In this document: piece after piece, positions 1 to 12,918 of the stretch
Layout of the letters: each line of letters opens with the position of its first letter
Position numbering within the stretch: the first letter of the stretch is position 1
Source: Rhabdornis inornatus
Taxonomy: Eukaryota > Chordata > Aves > Passeriformes > Rhabdornithidae
Length of the DNA stretch: 64,000 bases
Assembly (NCBI GenBank): GCA_013397075.1
Contig: VWZS01000638.1
Location: 446,847 to 510,846 of the forward strand
Direction of reading: 5' to 3'
Position numbers and translations under genes: made by a program
The notes under the pieces: model-generated
Seen by the model: the letters and a program-made list of their open reading frames with translations, nothing else
Database searches by the model: none
What the model was told of the DNA's origin: nothing

Positions 1-340
1 GCCGTCACTGGTACAGAGAATGCTAAGAGGCAGCTAACTTTAACACACTTAATTGCAACCTTTTTCCTCATTCCTGTATGAAAATACTGCTCCCTGCTCT
101 GAGAGGTTAAGTACAGAGTTATGGTGGAATTGACTCTTGCTCCATGCAGCCACAACCCCTCTTGGTGACAGTGACCAACTCCAGGTGGCTCAGCTAGAAG
201 CTTGGGGTCCTGTGAGAGCTCACCATGTTGTTATATCTCACCTCAGAAGCCAGTAACTGAGAGATTGACATCTCCTGTGAAGCAGGATGGTTGGTAGCTC
301 AGAAATTATGTTAGCATTGATAATAGTACAGAAACAACCT

Positions 341-450
341 TGTCTAGTGGAAGGTATCACTGCCTGTAGGAGGGGAGCTGAAAGTAGATAATCTTTAAAG
401 TCCTTCCCAACCCAAACCATTCCATTATTCTCTGATTCTTTCATTTTCTC
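341..450 (+). repeat. CR1 LINE 3' end in a TMTC1 intron
   Basis: The stretch from CTAGTGGAAGGTATCACTGC through TAATCTTTAAAGTCC to CCAACCCAAACCATTC resembles the conserved CR1 3' end. It finishes in degenerate ATTCT-type tail repeats near 440, as avian CR1 copies do. It is diverged and therefore old. Confidence 0.75.
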
Positions 451-1082
451 TGATTCAGAAAATATTATTTGGACTGTTCTGAATATTTTCAGTATCCCTA
501 GAGATGTTTAATCCTGATTTGAAAATCCTTTCCTGTTGTGACAATGTAAAAACAGTGCTGTTTGACAGACTCCAGAGGGTCCTAATTGCTTCTTCTCCCA
601 CACTCAATGGCAGTGGGGAGGGAAAGCACTGCCCTCAGGTCCTTGTGGAGCCTCCACACAAGTGGCTGTACCAGAGTCTGCCACCAGCTCCAAATGAAAG
701 CTTTGCAGATAAAGAGCAACCACATGGTTTGTAGTTGGCAGGCATTGTGTTTGGCGTTGTCTAAGGAAATGACCTTGATGTGCAGGAGACCCCAGTGGTG
801 CAGGGGGCTGGGACAGGGTCACAGGTGTGGCTTCTCTCAGAGTGCAGGAAAAGCACACATTGGCAGGGAAAACCTGTGAGATGAACTGAGCCATGAAGCA
901 GTACATTCTATGCCTCTTCTGCAAAGAAGCTGAAATTCACTTTGTGCATTGTATATGAGAGGAATTGGAATTACATTCTGAATGGCTTCAGGAGAGGGAA
1001 CTGTGTTTCTCTTTCCCCTCCAGCAGCGGTTCTGTTTGAAGAGTCAGACTCTTAACCTAAGAAATGTTTCATGTTTCTCTAG

Positions 1083-1160
1083 AGCTATAAACGGGCTGTG
1101 GAGCTCAACCCAGACCAAGCACAAGCCTGGATGAATATGGGAGGCATTGAGCACATCAAG
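1083..1160 (+). CDS. TMTC1: TMTC1 penultimate coding exon
   Basis: This 78-bp exon has 26 codons and phase 0 at both ends. It encodes a TPR helix pair starting SYKRAVELNP. The acceptor is ctctag and the donor gtatga. Confidence 0.88.
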
Positions 1161-2024
1161 GTATGACAGTTTTGGTTTTCCTTAAGCTGCCAGGTGCAAA
1201 AACTCAAGACAAAAAGCTAAATTGGTTTCAGACTGCCAAGGGTTGCATGTTTGTGAACAGCAAGTCCCTTGACATATTTTATCCAAAAAGGAGGGAAGTC
1301 TCTTTACCCCAGCTAGAATTCCCAAGCAGGTTGCTTGGTAAAGCAAATCTCATATTGTGAGAGTGCGGGCTGCAAGGAACAACCTGCTCCTCTGTAAAGC
1401 TTTCCTGCTTCAGTTGTTGACCTACCTTAGGAAAATGTCACCATGAGTCAACTTTTAGGGTTTTTCTCTACCTAATTAATTTAATAAAGATGTCTCATGC
1501 AGAATAGTGGCATGAAATTATGGAAATAGGCAGCCTACCCTGTGGTTGCTTATTCTTTTGAATACTTTAGCATATCATTATGATTTGGGTCTTAAGGAGT
1601 CACATTGTGTGATGTCCTTAAGCTATCCTGTTGCTGAGTAAAATTAACTCTTCTGGTGCAACATAATAGGAAAATGTAAATCTATTTCTTGCTGTGTGAG
1701 TTTCATCAAATTTAGGTTAACAGCACTTGGTGATCTATTTCATAAAGAAGAAGTATTTTTGTAAACCAGCAATGTCACGTTTTTTCAACTCTTGTTTACC
1801 CTGTGTTACGTTTTTCACTTTACCCTCAGAATGAACTTTCTGTGTGGAATGTGAATGAGACTTACCACTCATTTTCTTTGCAGGGGAGCTACATCACTGC
1901 CCGTGACTACTATGAGAAAGCCTTACAACTGGTTCCAAACAGCAAGCTGCTGAAGGAGAATCTGGCCAAACTGGATCGCTTGGAGAAACGGTTTCAAGAA
2001 GTCCAGGAGAAAGATCAAACATAG
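1083..2024 (+). CDS. TMTC1: TMTC1, 3'-terminal coding exons (partial gene)
   Basis: TMTC1 is a multi-pass ER membrane protein with C-terminal TPR repeats that mediates O-mannosylation of cadherins. Two exons are visible, 1083-1160 and 1884-2024, joined in phase 0. Together they encode 72 residues and a TAG stop. They form the last TPR helices, with the motifs NPDQAQAWMNMGGIEHIK and ARDYYEKALQLVPNSK, followed by the basic and acidic tail ending EKDQT, which matches my recollection of the TMTC1 C terminus. Splice borders are ctctag|AGC, AAG|gtatg and tttgcag|GGG. The transmembrane part lies upstream of the window. The assignment to TMTC1 rather than TMTC2-4 rests on the tail and is supported by the adjacent OVCH1 remnant, its neighbour in human. 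Confidence 0.9.
1884..2024 (+). CDS. TMTC1: TMTC1 last coding exon
   Basis: This exon has 46 codons plus TAG, after the acceptor tttctttgcag. It encodes the final TPR and a charged tail (LDRLEKRFQEVQEKDQT). The open frame runs back to about 1803 but that part is intron, because the cag acceptor and the conserved GSYITARDYYEK start mark the exon. Confidence 0.9.
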   Translation, partial: GSYITARDYYEKALQLVPNSKLLKENLAKLDRLEKRFQEVQEKDQT

Positions 2025-5000
2025 CAATCAGTCACCAGCAGAAAGACACTCATGCCCCTTGAAGAAGAGTATGGTGGAAGCCTGTTGCTCAGAGTGATGC
2101 TGAAAGAACTTTGATAGGACTCAGAATTATGGAAGGCAAACTTCAAATGCTTGCTTAGGTTTGATCAAAGTTACAGGAGACAGTTGGGTCCTGTGGGACA
2201 TGCTGGAGCGTGAATGAAAACCTTCCTTTAATCAAGATTTATGTCTAGGCTGAGCCCAAGTTAGTCACACTGGGAGTGTGGGTGGGACATGTACCTTCAA
2301 TATCTTTGTTGTCACCAGGGAAACCATGGAGACAGAACACTCATTCATTGCAGCAGGGGTGAAGTAGCACCTCCTGTTACTCCACACAGGCTCACTTCAT
2401 CTGTGTAGAGCACCACTGATGGGCTTCATTGCAAGTGCTGCAGACAGGAAAGATGGTCATAATGGTCACATAAAAAAGGTTCCAAGGGGTTAATGCTGAG
2501 GAAATGGTGGTCACTTTTACAGCTCTAAATGTGACTTGAAAGTTATTCTGAAGAAAGGGGAAACTAATTAAATCTGGAAGGATGATTCTACAAGTCGACA
2601 GATGATCCTTTGAGGGAAAACCTAGCCTGAATGTTTTACTCATTAGACAATAATTTTGTAGTAATTCAGGTTCATGATGTCACTTTTGTCAAATATCATA
2701 TGGCTTTACCCCTTGCCCTCTCCCTCCAGGCCAAATAATTATTACTCTGAAAAAAATTGAAGCGTCCAAAGGCAATGGGAAGCTCTAGGATTACTTGTCC
2801 TCCTGCTCAGTCCCCAGTATGGAAAACAAACAACCTATCTAATCAATATAGGAGGTAAAGTAAAGCCACAGAGGGATTAGGGAACATTTCCTAGCCTGGA
2901 AAGGTACGAAGGAGGTTCTTTTATGGATGTGCAGGGACAAAGCCCATTTATCATGGTGATAACACTGACAAAATACTTGGTCAAAGTGTTCTCACCATTC
3001 TCCTAAGAGATACAGAAAATTACTTATAGCTGATCAGTCATAAATCTATATTTTTAAATACTGATATGGGAAAACAAATTCTCTTCAGAACTGGGGCTTT
3101 TATTTTTGAGCTTTATTTATTTAACTTATAATAATCAAATAATTAATATATTTTCTCTGTTTTATATGAATTGGGCAATATCCTTCACAGCTGGCCACAT
3201 GGTTGGGCATCGTGACTCATATTGTCTGAAGTTAGAAAAAGGGAATACCAATGGGGCATGCTGGAATAATTCTCTCTCATGATTCTAAGGCAAGAGGCTG
3301 CTGAGCACATTGGTCCACACTGGCCCTGCAATAGCAGCACTTCTGCTGCTTCCACTGGGGCTTGCACCAGTTCACAGGGAGCATTAGTGGGGTCCTGCTT
3401 CGTGCCCCTTTGGGTTTGGACATCAGGGTAGGTCATCAGTTTGTTCCTCTTGCAGCACTAAACTGCTAGAAAAGTTGTTCTGTTCAAGCTTGACTGTGGC
3501 CAGCAGCCCAGAGTTTGGCATTATTAGTCCTGTTCAGTTAGGTGTGCAATGCCTTAAAACACATCTGTCAGGAAAAGCCTGTGTGGCAGGCACCCCTGTG
3601 GTGCCCGGATTTAGCTGGCCATGGCACCTTAGCACGCTCCAAATTTCCTCAGTGGGATGGTTCAGCCACGTGCTGGAGGTTTTTCTGGTTTCATTTGAAA
3701 AGCCTGATGTCTTGCTGAAGGTGGTGGTCAAATTACTGATGAATTATTAATGTGACTCCAACTGCGTTTGAGCTCAGAGGGAGTCCAGGTGCAGTTGTCT
3801 GCTCTGCCAGGGTTTATGGACCTGCCAGAGCCATGGCTGTGCACCCACTGAGACTAGGCTGGACTTGTCCCCACTGGCCAAAGAGACCAGCCAAGGAGAC
3901 AGCTGGGCAGAATGGAAAGACTGCTGGGGGGAAGAGGTGGCACCATAAATGTTTGGGCTCTCTCTCTCTCCAAGCCAGCTTCCAGGTGCCCTGCTGGCTG
4001 CCGTGCACAGAGTAGCTTTGCACACTCTTGGGCTGCCAGGATGGCCAGGAGGAGGTAGCATCATGCCAGCACAGTCCCATGGGATGGGGAAACCAAAGCT
4101 TAAATGGCCTCTGAAAGCAGTCAGTTCCCTGGCATGCACTGCAAGGTTGTAGCTGGTTCCTTACTGGGATATTCAGGGGTACCTGGACCAGAAAGCTCTC
4201 TGCCTGTCCCCAAGGTGAGCCTGTCTTTGGGGCAGCTTCCCAAAGCCCCGTGTGCCCAGGCTGGCTGTGGTGCAGTGAATCTGGGGGCTGGCAGAACAGT
4301 GTTTGTTGCAGCCCTGATGGTGGTACTGTGTAAAGCCCCCCAAGAAGGAGGCATCTGCAGACTGCTCTGACAGCCAGGTGAAGCTTGGAGGTAGCATGGG
4401 GGGAGATATGCCTCCTTTAAAAGTGTGTATCAACTATAAACTTTGCCTCATAAAGATATATTAAATAAATACTATATATTCTACAGGCCTCGCTGCAGTT
4501 TGTGGCTTTAAATAGTGGCCAATTAAGCATATTTTTTCAAATACAGACGTTGTATTTTTATAGCAATGCTTTGTGAGGGGGAAGACCTAGTTTTATGCTT
4601 TTAACTTCAGCATAAATCTTAGTTTGTCTTTCCTGAGAGACCTGGTAGAAATTAGTGTCTCCTGCTTGTCCTAAAACCTGATCAAAGCCCATCTTGACCT
4701 TCTAAAACTGGTGTATGTATAGAAGTATAATATTGCTTTGGATGCCCCCCTCCTAGATCCTGGAGAAGGATGGATTACCATTTGTGCAACACTGTCGTAC
4801 TTGCAGAAAATGAAGAAAGATGAGACCATGCTCCCAGTAAGAGAGGTGGTTTGGTTGGAAGGCAAGGAATATCCACTTGCCTGAATTAGGCAGGTAACAT
4901 ATCCAGGGATTTTAATGCCAGTTGAACCAGTTTACATTTCTGTGCCGAAAGGCTAGCTCTCCACATTTTGGAGCTGGGTTTATGGTAGTGACGGATAGAG

Positions 5001-6925
5001 GAGAGCTCAATAATGAACCCCATGTTCCTGGACCAGCACTTTATACCCCATCTATGCAGGATGACAGGCTGCAGACTGGCTGCAGATTTGGAGAATGGCT
5101 CAGACCATGGGCTACCAAAGCAGTTACACCCTTGTGAAGTTCTGAGCTGACTCCCTGTCCTGTTGGCACCCATGCTGAAGCCCTGTATTTGTTCAGGGCA
5201 TTAATCATGTCAAAGGTTTATTGCAGGCAAAGAAGAACAGAGTAGGATATGAAATGGGTTACCTCCACCAAAATGGAATGCTATTATGAAAGATAAATTG
5301 AGCAACTTACCTTGTGATAACTTTATATTATCTTAATACATCATAGGAAATGTTCTCTTCCTCTAGCATTGTACAGCTTCTAAAATAATGAGTTATAAAT
5401 ACATTGTTTTCTGCCAGCTCCAGTGCTCAGCATGGTTAGCAGAGATTGCAAATTAATAAATGGCTGAAGATCTGCCTGGTGGGGGAGAGTTCATGCTCTC
5501 TGCAAGTTGCATTGGCTAAACCTCAGTGCTCACTAATTTTAAACCAACGAATTAATGGAAAGCTGGTTAGACAGGACTCTCATGTACTCACTGTGCATTT
5601 TAATCCTAAATGAGAAACATAATAATTGTGTTGCTTTTTCTTTTCTCCATGAACAACATTTGCAGCTGATGGATTTTATTTTATTGCTTATTTAAATTCC
5701 AGCATTCTTCGCTTCCATCCATTTTCTGTCCCCCAGGATAAATGATACAGTGTGGGGCATTTTCTTTTTCTCATGGACTCCTTGCACTAGATTTTCCTAC
5801 AAATGTGCAGGCAATTTGTTTTGGCCAAACAGTAAGTGAGTGCAGCAGTGCAAGTGGCCTTCATTCCAGAGATCTCGAGGAGGACAGGGGACTGTGCATG
5901 CATGCACAGGGGTAGAAAGAAGTATAACAAAAAATTCAAAATAAAGAGCCTAACTTGCAGGGGAGGCTGGACACCCCTAAAATGATCTAAAAGCTATGAA
6001 AGCTTCTCCAGTTACAGAAACCAGGCCAGATATGGTGTACAATATTTGGTGAAAGAAGATAATTGTCAGTCTAATTTATTAATTAAGCAATTTAGAATAT
6101 TATTATATGGTCTTTTGCCCCACTTGTCCTCCAGCTCATTGAAACAGCTGGTGTATGCTTAAGTCTCTTCAATCTTTATGTGATTAAGTTGACCAAGTGC
6201 TCAGTTTCTATCTTTCATATATGCAATTATGCACAATCTTTCAAAAAAAATTAGCCCTTAGAGGGTTTTTCCTCCAACCTTCAGTCTCTTGCAGCAATTT
6301 CAAAATGCACCATTTTGCTTTCATGTACATTTAAACCCAGCAGCAAAAGAGATTAAAAAAAAAGAAAAAGAAAAAGAAAAAAAAACAGCGCTTGGCAGTC
6401 ACTGGTGTTTTAATGTGGCAAAGTTGCTTCAGGTAACCTTGATAACTTTGTGCAAAAGTTCATTGCCATGTTTGTACTGACTTGCTGAAGTTTTTTGTTC
6501 TGGAAAATACCCCCAGTGGTATCCTTTGTAAAAGTTACAGCTTCTACAACTGCATTACTGTAGAAATCTCTGCCTGAAGTGGATGTCACGCTGCGTGTTC
6601 CTCTCATGCAGATGTTGTTTGCATTGCCTGTTGTTCATATGGTTCTTATTTCTGTATCTAATTTTTTAAAATTAGCTGTGCATACCTTTTTAAAAAAGAA
6701 AAGGAAAACCAAACAAAAACAAAATACAAGAAAACAGCCCGTGGATTGGAAATATTTTAAAAATAAATTCACTCTTAGCAGCAGCTGGATGTATGTCAGT
6801 GATGCAGGAATTTGCAAAGTCTTCACTTTGTTCATGGTGGGATTTATGGCTAGATTTCACATCAAGGAGTTATGCTCAAAGTCTTTGCGGAAGAAAATGT
6901 ATGTAAATGTCTATTTTATATAAAA
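2025..6925 (+). other. TMTC1 3' UTR and downstream region (end not fixed)
   Basis: No coding exon is recognisable here. Candidate AATAAA signals lie at 4464, 5455, 5940 and 6762. The AT-rich stretch 6560-6925 looks like the end of a long 3' UTR, but which signal is used cannot be told from sequence alone. An A-rich simple repeat sits at 6355-6385. Confidence 0.35.
6355..6385. repeat. A-rich AAAAAG simple repeat
   Basis: A short run of AAAAAG units is embedded in poly(A). Confidence 0.8.
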
Positions 6926-8557
6926 AGTAAGAAAAGTAGGTGCTGTACCTGGTTTTGTTCTTTTTCTTGAGGACCAGCCATGAACAAGTTCTGCTGGAGG
7001 TGGAAGGGCTGAAGTTTCATACTGTGCTTGACTTACATTTTATTTTACTTTTCCTGAAGTCCAGGTTATTGGTCATGTAGGAGCAGCTATGCAGCATATG
7101 TGTTTGAGTCTGGGCATATAAAAATATTGGAGCAGGCGTTTTTGGAGCCTGAGCATGAGAAAAGATGTGGGCTGGTGCTCACACAGTCTTGATGATTGGA
7201 CATATTATTCTGACAAAAGCTCTTCATGTCAGGATTTATGCCTCTATTAGGAATGTGTTGAACAAATCTACAGAGTGCAAAGAGAAAAAACATTGAGGTT
7301 AAGAAGAAACTAATTTTGTTGTAAATCCCTTTTTCCTGGCACACATTCCTAGGTGCTTCTGCATCCTTCCAGGGTTTGAGTTCACTTGCAATGGTGATAA
7401 ACACGTCTATTAAAAACGGACCCAAAAGAGAATCAAAATTCCTGAACACATCACAGTGTTTCCTGCTATCCTGGTGTGTCCAAAATGCTCTGTAGCATGA
7501 AGGGGAATCTCAAAAAATCAGGCTGTACACCCTGAAGTTCTCCCAGATCCCAACAGTGAAGTTTCTACCCAGTGCCCACCTAAGTCCTCTGCAAGGCCTG
7601 AGGCACCTCAGGTCTGCTGGCAGTGATGAGGGGGGATATTAGGTGCTGCTGCTGACCATGGAAACAGGCAGTAAACCACAGACAGGAGAGCCCAGGGAGC
7701 TTCAGGTGAGACACGGTTGGAGAGCCTCCAAACCCACCTGTGTTGCAGCCCTGCAAACCCAGCTGCTAATACTGATGGACCCCCATAACTATTAAAAGGG
7801 CTCATTAGCTGAGTTGTTGCTCCTGTGAGAGGCAGAGCATAGCCTGGGGTTTAGCAGTGGTTACTTTTCCTGGGCTGTGGTGGGAGCAGAACTTCTTTCT
7901 GCTCGTGTGCCTCCTTCTCTGTGAGTCCTGTGCATGGTCTGTGGGGAGATGTGCCCCAGTGTGGGGGCTATGGCAGTGAGCAATGGTGTCATCTGCTCTT
8001 TTGAGGTGCCAAAAAGGTGAAAGTAGCCAGTCAGTTCTCACAGCTTGGTGTATTTGCCCTGGTGAGTGATTTTTAGGCTGCCTTTGTTGTAGCTGTGTGA
8101 GGACTGACTGGGAGCCTTTTGTATCCTTGTGCTACATAGCACATAGGTGCTACCCACCACAGCTCTCCTTGGCTGCTGAGGTAACTGACCCACTCACTGT
8201 TCAGGCTGCCCTGTGGTCCCTTGGCTATGCAAGAAAGACAAATAACTTGGTCCTGCTGAGTTTGAGAACTGCTCTCCCTGGGGCACTAGGTCAAACCTTC
8301 TTGCACATCCCCCTGCAGTGGCTTATATATTCATAACTCCCTGGCTGGCCTGTTCTACACCCATGTGAAAATTTGTCTTATAGGTAAGAGAGGGATAAGC
8401 ACTAGACAGGTTGTGAAGTGGTTCTAGCCAGGCAGGAGAATGATGATGTTCAGAGTAACTTGCTCCTGATAATGAAGCCAGTGCTAAAAACATATGTCCT
8501 GCTGAGGCAAGAAATAGGATAACCAGCTAACTGCCATTCTTCCCACCCTGCTCCAGT

Positions 8558-8620
8558 ATGATGCTGGTCCTGCTGCTGCTGCTAATGTTGTTTCTCTCAC
8601 CACCTAAGGGAATGGTGTTT
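8558..8620 (+). pseudogene. Possible OVCH1 signal-peptide exon remnant
   Basis: The plus strand encodes MMLVLLLLLMLFLSPPKG, a very hydrophobic N-terminal-like segment. It sits on the right strand, between the TMTC1 end and the first OVCH1 protease remnant, where exon 1 would be expected. No good donor follows closely, and leucine-rich runs from CTG repeats arise by chance, so this is only a suggestion. Confidence 0.22.
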
Positions 8621-10432
8621 TCTCCATCATTTACTACCATGAGAAAGTTTATTTTCTGCTTCACTAGTGGACTTGCTTCTATAGCAATAATCACCACAGT
8701 CTCTTGTTGGAAAAGCCAGTCAGCACCAAGGTCTAGGGAGAGTTTGGTCCAGGTCAGTGGCTTAGAAAATTGCCTGGGCTTTGCAGCAGTCAAGTGCTTT
8801 GAGGCCGGAGAGAGAGAGGTTGGTCTGCACAGGGCAGCAGGTAGCTGAACCCCTCTACAGCCTGGAATGCTGCAGGAGTTGTGCAAGGCTTCCCACAACC
8901 TTGTGGGGTGAATCCTACTGGTTACTGCAGAGGTCATAGAGTGATGGTCTGGGTAGCAGGGAAGATGTGGGCTCGTCAGTGCACCAGCATTCTCATAAGG
9001 TGGTGCGAGAAACTGGTGAGTTTTCTAATGCCTGTCAACCTTAATCAAACAGCATCACCTTCCAGCCTACACAGAGGGCATCTGCTCCAGAGTTAAGGAG
9101 GGCTGGAGTGGTGTCACTTTGGATCCAGCGTCAGTCTTGTGGTGAGTCAAGTGAATTATTCCAGGCTCTCACCAGAAGAGAGTGTGAGCACCTCCTGAAT
9201 CACGAGCATTGTACTGCTTATGTTTGTGTGGCTGGCAACTGCGATCTTACCCCACCCAGCCTTGGACTGGGAGAAGCAGGGGACCCCTCCTGTTGGCATG
9301 AGAAACACATCAGACAGGAGTGATTCACAGAGTGATTTTTAGCTGGTGCAGATGCAGGTCAGCTGAAAGGAACTGAGTAAGAGCTGCTGTCCTCTTCTCA
9401 GCAAGGAAGCCAGAGGTCTGATACAACCCCTGTCCCACAGCTCCCAGCCTGGAGAAGCAGACCTCCAGCTGGTGGGAGAAATTGCAGTTCTTTTTTTTTC
9501 CTTTGTGTCCCAAGTGTTTGAGATCACTTGTGCTGTGTGATACTGGTCGTGATGGTTGTGTTCTGGGCTGGCTCAGGGGAGTAGCACCTCCCTTGCTCCC
9601 CCTACCCAGCATGGGGTCTGCCAGGGCTCTCACTGTGTGCGTCACTCCCTGCTGGGTGAGGACTGGAGGAATTTTCCCTAGAAAACACAGATGGGATTGC
9701 CACAGATTATCTCAAACTGTACAGTTCAATGAAGCACCTAAACATTAATCAGACCCAGCTGTCCCTAAGTCAAACTGTCCCCATGCTCACTGTCCACATT
9801 CCTAAGGCACAGCAGGTGCCAAAAGCAATGTAAGAAAGCTGTGTCTCCTTGGGCTGTATTTGAGACCAAAGTCAAGACTGGGGGCTGGGCCAGTTCAGTT
9901 CAGAGACAACATCTCTCATGATGACTTTACTGCCACAGGTTAAGCACCCCAGGGCATTTAAGGCATGGAAGCTTCTAAAAATAAACTTTGAGTAGTCTGG
10001 TGATGTCATTACAACCTGTTGCACTTACTTGATTTTGTTAGTCCCAGTTGCATTTAATTAAGAATAATTAGGCTACTGGGTGAAATCTAAATTTGTTGGG
10101 ATTTTTTAATGGCTGTACACACATATCATGAAAGTACCTCACAAGAGACCTCAGCTTGGCACACATCAACTTCTTATAAGGAGTTGCAGTTTGTGTTTTA
10201 ATTTATCTCCATATGATTGCCTTCAGCTTGGAGCTCAAACTGGAGTCAAGAAAGCTTTGGCACTTGGGATTTGCCTCATTAATTCCCTGCCCGCCAGAAG
10301 AGCCTGGGGTAATACATTTGAGCATGTGGGGTCTTGTCTCACTGAAAAACACTTTTTTAATGTCTTCTGTGTAGCCTGAAGACTTGTATGTGTGTGGAGT
10401 TTGACCCACTGACCGGGAGAGCCCAGAGCACA

Positions 10433-10656
10433 GGCTCTGCCTGTGCTTGTTTTGTGAGATTCCTGTGTGTCCGTGTGTTCCCCTCTTACAAGGGTACTGT
10501 TTCCTTCTCAGGTAGCTACTGGAAGGCCACTGGTTTCCCTGTGGCCATAGCCAGCCAAGGGCTGCAAGAGTGTTGCCCACCAAGAAGCAAACTGGATTAA
10601 CTCCTGCTTCCAGTACTTCTGCAGGCAAAGGCAGAGCCTATGGAGGCAACTTCAGG
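10433..10656 (+). repeat. 224-bp duplicated segment, copy 1
   Basis: Copy 1 is identical by eye to 12695-12918 except for one base (T at 10598, C at 12860). The unit starts at GGCTCTGCCTGTGCTTG and ends at CAACTTCAGG. The copies are 2262 bp apart in direct orientation. I do not recognise a known repeat family in it. Confidence 0.92.
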
Positions 10657-10664
10657 TCTGCCTG

Positions 10665-10715
10665 AAGTCTGCCAAAAACTAATCTCAAAAACTGAGATTA
10701 GTTTTTGGCAGACTT
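10665..10715. repeat. Perfect inverted repeat, 23-bp arms and 5-nt loop
   Basis: Arm 10665-10687 (AAGTCTGCCAAAAACTAATC then TCA) is the exact reverse complement of 10693-10715, with AAAAC as the loop. It begins eight bases after duplicated copy 1 ends and is absent next to copy 2. Confidence 0.95.
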
Positions 10716-11838
10716 GGAGCCTGAAGGGCAGCCCTGGCAGGTCTGTGCTGCTGTGTGCTGCCCTCGTCTCTGGGAAAGGGGAGGAGAGGCAGATGCCATC
10801 TCCTTTTCATCCTCGAGTCATTGAATGCTGGTCACTCAGGAGAGGAAAGTCCTTTTTGCACAGCTTTCCAGGTCTGGTCCAGGGTAAGGAAATCTCCATG
10901 CTACCATGGTTCTTCTAAGTGTCTCAGCCACAAATTATAAATGAGTTTGTCTTCAGAAGACCCTGCTCACCTAAGCAGGTATGCAGAAAAGCATTTCTGA
11001 GGCAGGAGGAGACACAGTGCTGCTTCCTGGCAACTGTCCCATCACCCTTAGTAGCCACATTGGCTTCTGTACTTTAAATGCAAGACTAGCTTCACAAGCC
11101 TTGCTGAAGACTTCTTAATGGGCAGGGACAATGATATAAGGGGCCTCTTTGCCAGCCCTTTTATAATCCGTTATATTGTAATTGCAGACCAGTCATCTTC
11201 ACATCTGTTTCTTGCTCAACTTGAGCATCCTTTTTGAGGACTAATGTTGAATAATTAGAAAGTAGCTATGGTATAAAAATTCCAATGTGCAAGATTAACC
11301 TTCATAGTGAGGCACCTCCCTGTTTCTCTATTCCATGCAAAACTTGTCAGTGCTTTTACTCTCCACTGTTATGCTGTCAGCGCTGCTGCTGTGTTCCCAT
11401 TACTGCAGCATTTGCATTGCCAGGCCGTCCTGGTGTCAGACTTTGCTGGGAAACATGGGAACTTTCCATTGCCAGTAAATAGCCTCCTGGGATTAAGGCT
11501 GAGCTGTGTCATTACTGGGTCTGTTACTTATGGCTGAAAGTGATTAGAAAATGAAAGTAAGGTTTTCTCTAGTGGGAAAAAAAAAAATCTTAATTTACTC
11601 GAAAGCATTGAAGCAAAGGCTCATGCTGAGCCCTTGATACCTTGATTCAAAATGCTTGAGGCCACGCTTCAGGGGCAGACAGCCACCATAGAGTGAGTGC
11701 CTGCCAGGCTGCCTGGACTTGCCATCTCCAGAGGCTGCATGGGTGAAATAGCATGGTGGTAATTCAATAATTAAACAATAATTCAGCAGCTGGACTTTTT
11801 TGTCCCACCCTGCACTAGAACACTTGCTGTACCCCCAG

Positions 11839-12020
11839 AGGAGGGTAAATGCCTTTGCTAAAGATGGGATCTACTGCTCATCTGTTCATTGGGTAACTGC
11901 CCTGATAATGGGTCTATCTACTACATTTCTAAAAGAAATGCTGAATGGAAGCACTGCTGGAGCTGATTGTACTGAGTTTAACTGTGACATTGTATTGCTT
12001 ATAAAATATGCAGAAAAACT
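11839..12020 (+). pseudogene. OVCH1: OVCH1 protease 1 remnant (HC to DIALL region)
   Basis: The frame is open to TAA at 12022. DGIYCSSVHWVTALIMGLST stands where the family has FCGGSLI..WVVTAAHC, so the Cys-Gly-Gly and the catalytic His are lost. GSTAGADCTEFNCDIVLLIK then corresponds to the TAGEY...DIALL region with an internal deletion. The acceptor is acccccag and a donor-like gtaatg follows. Confidence 0.55.
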
Positions 12021-12694
12021 GTAATGGGCATATGCTTGTCTAGTGTTAATTTAAACTACATGTAGCTGCCTAAAATCCCCATAAAGCTCTTGGATGTAGG
12101 CCCCTGCTTATCTCCTTAAATGCATCAATAACAAAATTAGGAGGATTTATGGGGCCAAAAAGACTTGGCAATCAGTTCCTGTTTGCTTTTAAGGCTTCTC
12201 ACATGTCTTTGAGGATCCCAGACTGCAGGTAACCAAAGCTGAGCTTGATGTTTCAAGGTAAAAAATGGCATGGAGGCTCTGTGAGTACCAAGGTGAAGGA
12301 TAAACTATCCTTTTCTCTCTACCAAGCTGGCAGCAAGGAAATCTGCTGGCACCTCTCCTGGCAGCTCTGTGCTTCCCAGGTACCAACAGTGGCTTGACGG
12401 ATACCAGATGAAACAAGAAACTTATTTATCCATTTGAAAGAACATCCAGCTTTTGCAGCTGGAGGTCAGGGAATCCTCTGCAATGCTGCTAATGTGAAAC
12501 CAGCCTGGCTGGAAGTTCTGTTGCTGAAAAGAAACCCTAGATCCCAGGGCAGGACAACACTGCAGGGTTGCAGACTCGGTGTCCCCTCAATTCTCATTGC
12601 CTGTAATTCTCATTGAAGTAGCACAGTTGATTTAATTTTTGTCCTAGGCTTTGATTAACTGTTCCAGAAGTTTATCCCTTGAGGTCTGTGCTCT

Positions 12695-12918
12695 GGCTCT
12701 GCCTGTGCTTGTTTTGTGAGATTCCTGTGTGTCCGTGTGTTCCCCTCTTACAAGGGTACTGTTTCCTTCTCAGGTAGCTACTGGAAGGCCACTGGTTTCC
12801 CTGTGGCCATAGCCAGCCAAGGGCTGCAAGAGTGTTGCCCACCAAGAAGCAAACTGGATCAACTCCTGCTTCCAGTACTTCTGCAGGCAAAGGCAGAGCC
12901 TATGGAGGCAACTTCAGG
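12695..12918 (+). repeat. 224-bp duplicated segment, copy 2
   Basis: This is the direct near-perfect copy of 10433-10656. The flanks differ completely at both ends, so the borders are sharp. The two copies lie on either side of the first OVCH1 remnant. Confidence 0.92.

Larger units (their letters stand above)
6926..11838. other. Region between TMTC1 and the first clear OVCH1 remnant
   Basis: No exon is firmly recognised here. The first OVCH1 exons (signal peptide and the start of protease 1) would be expected in this interval. One weak candidate for a signal-peptide exon starts at 8558. One copy of a 224-bp duplication and a perfect hairpin lie at 10433-10715. Confidence 0.4.
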
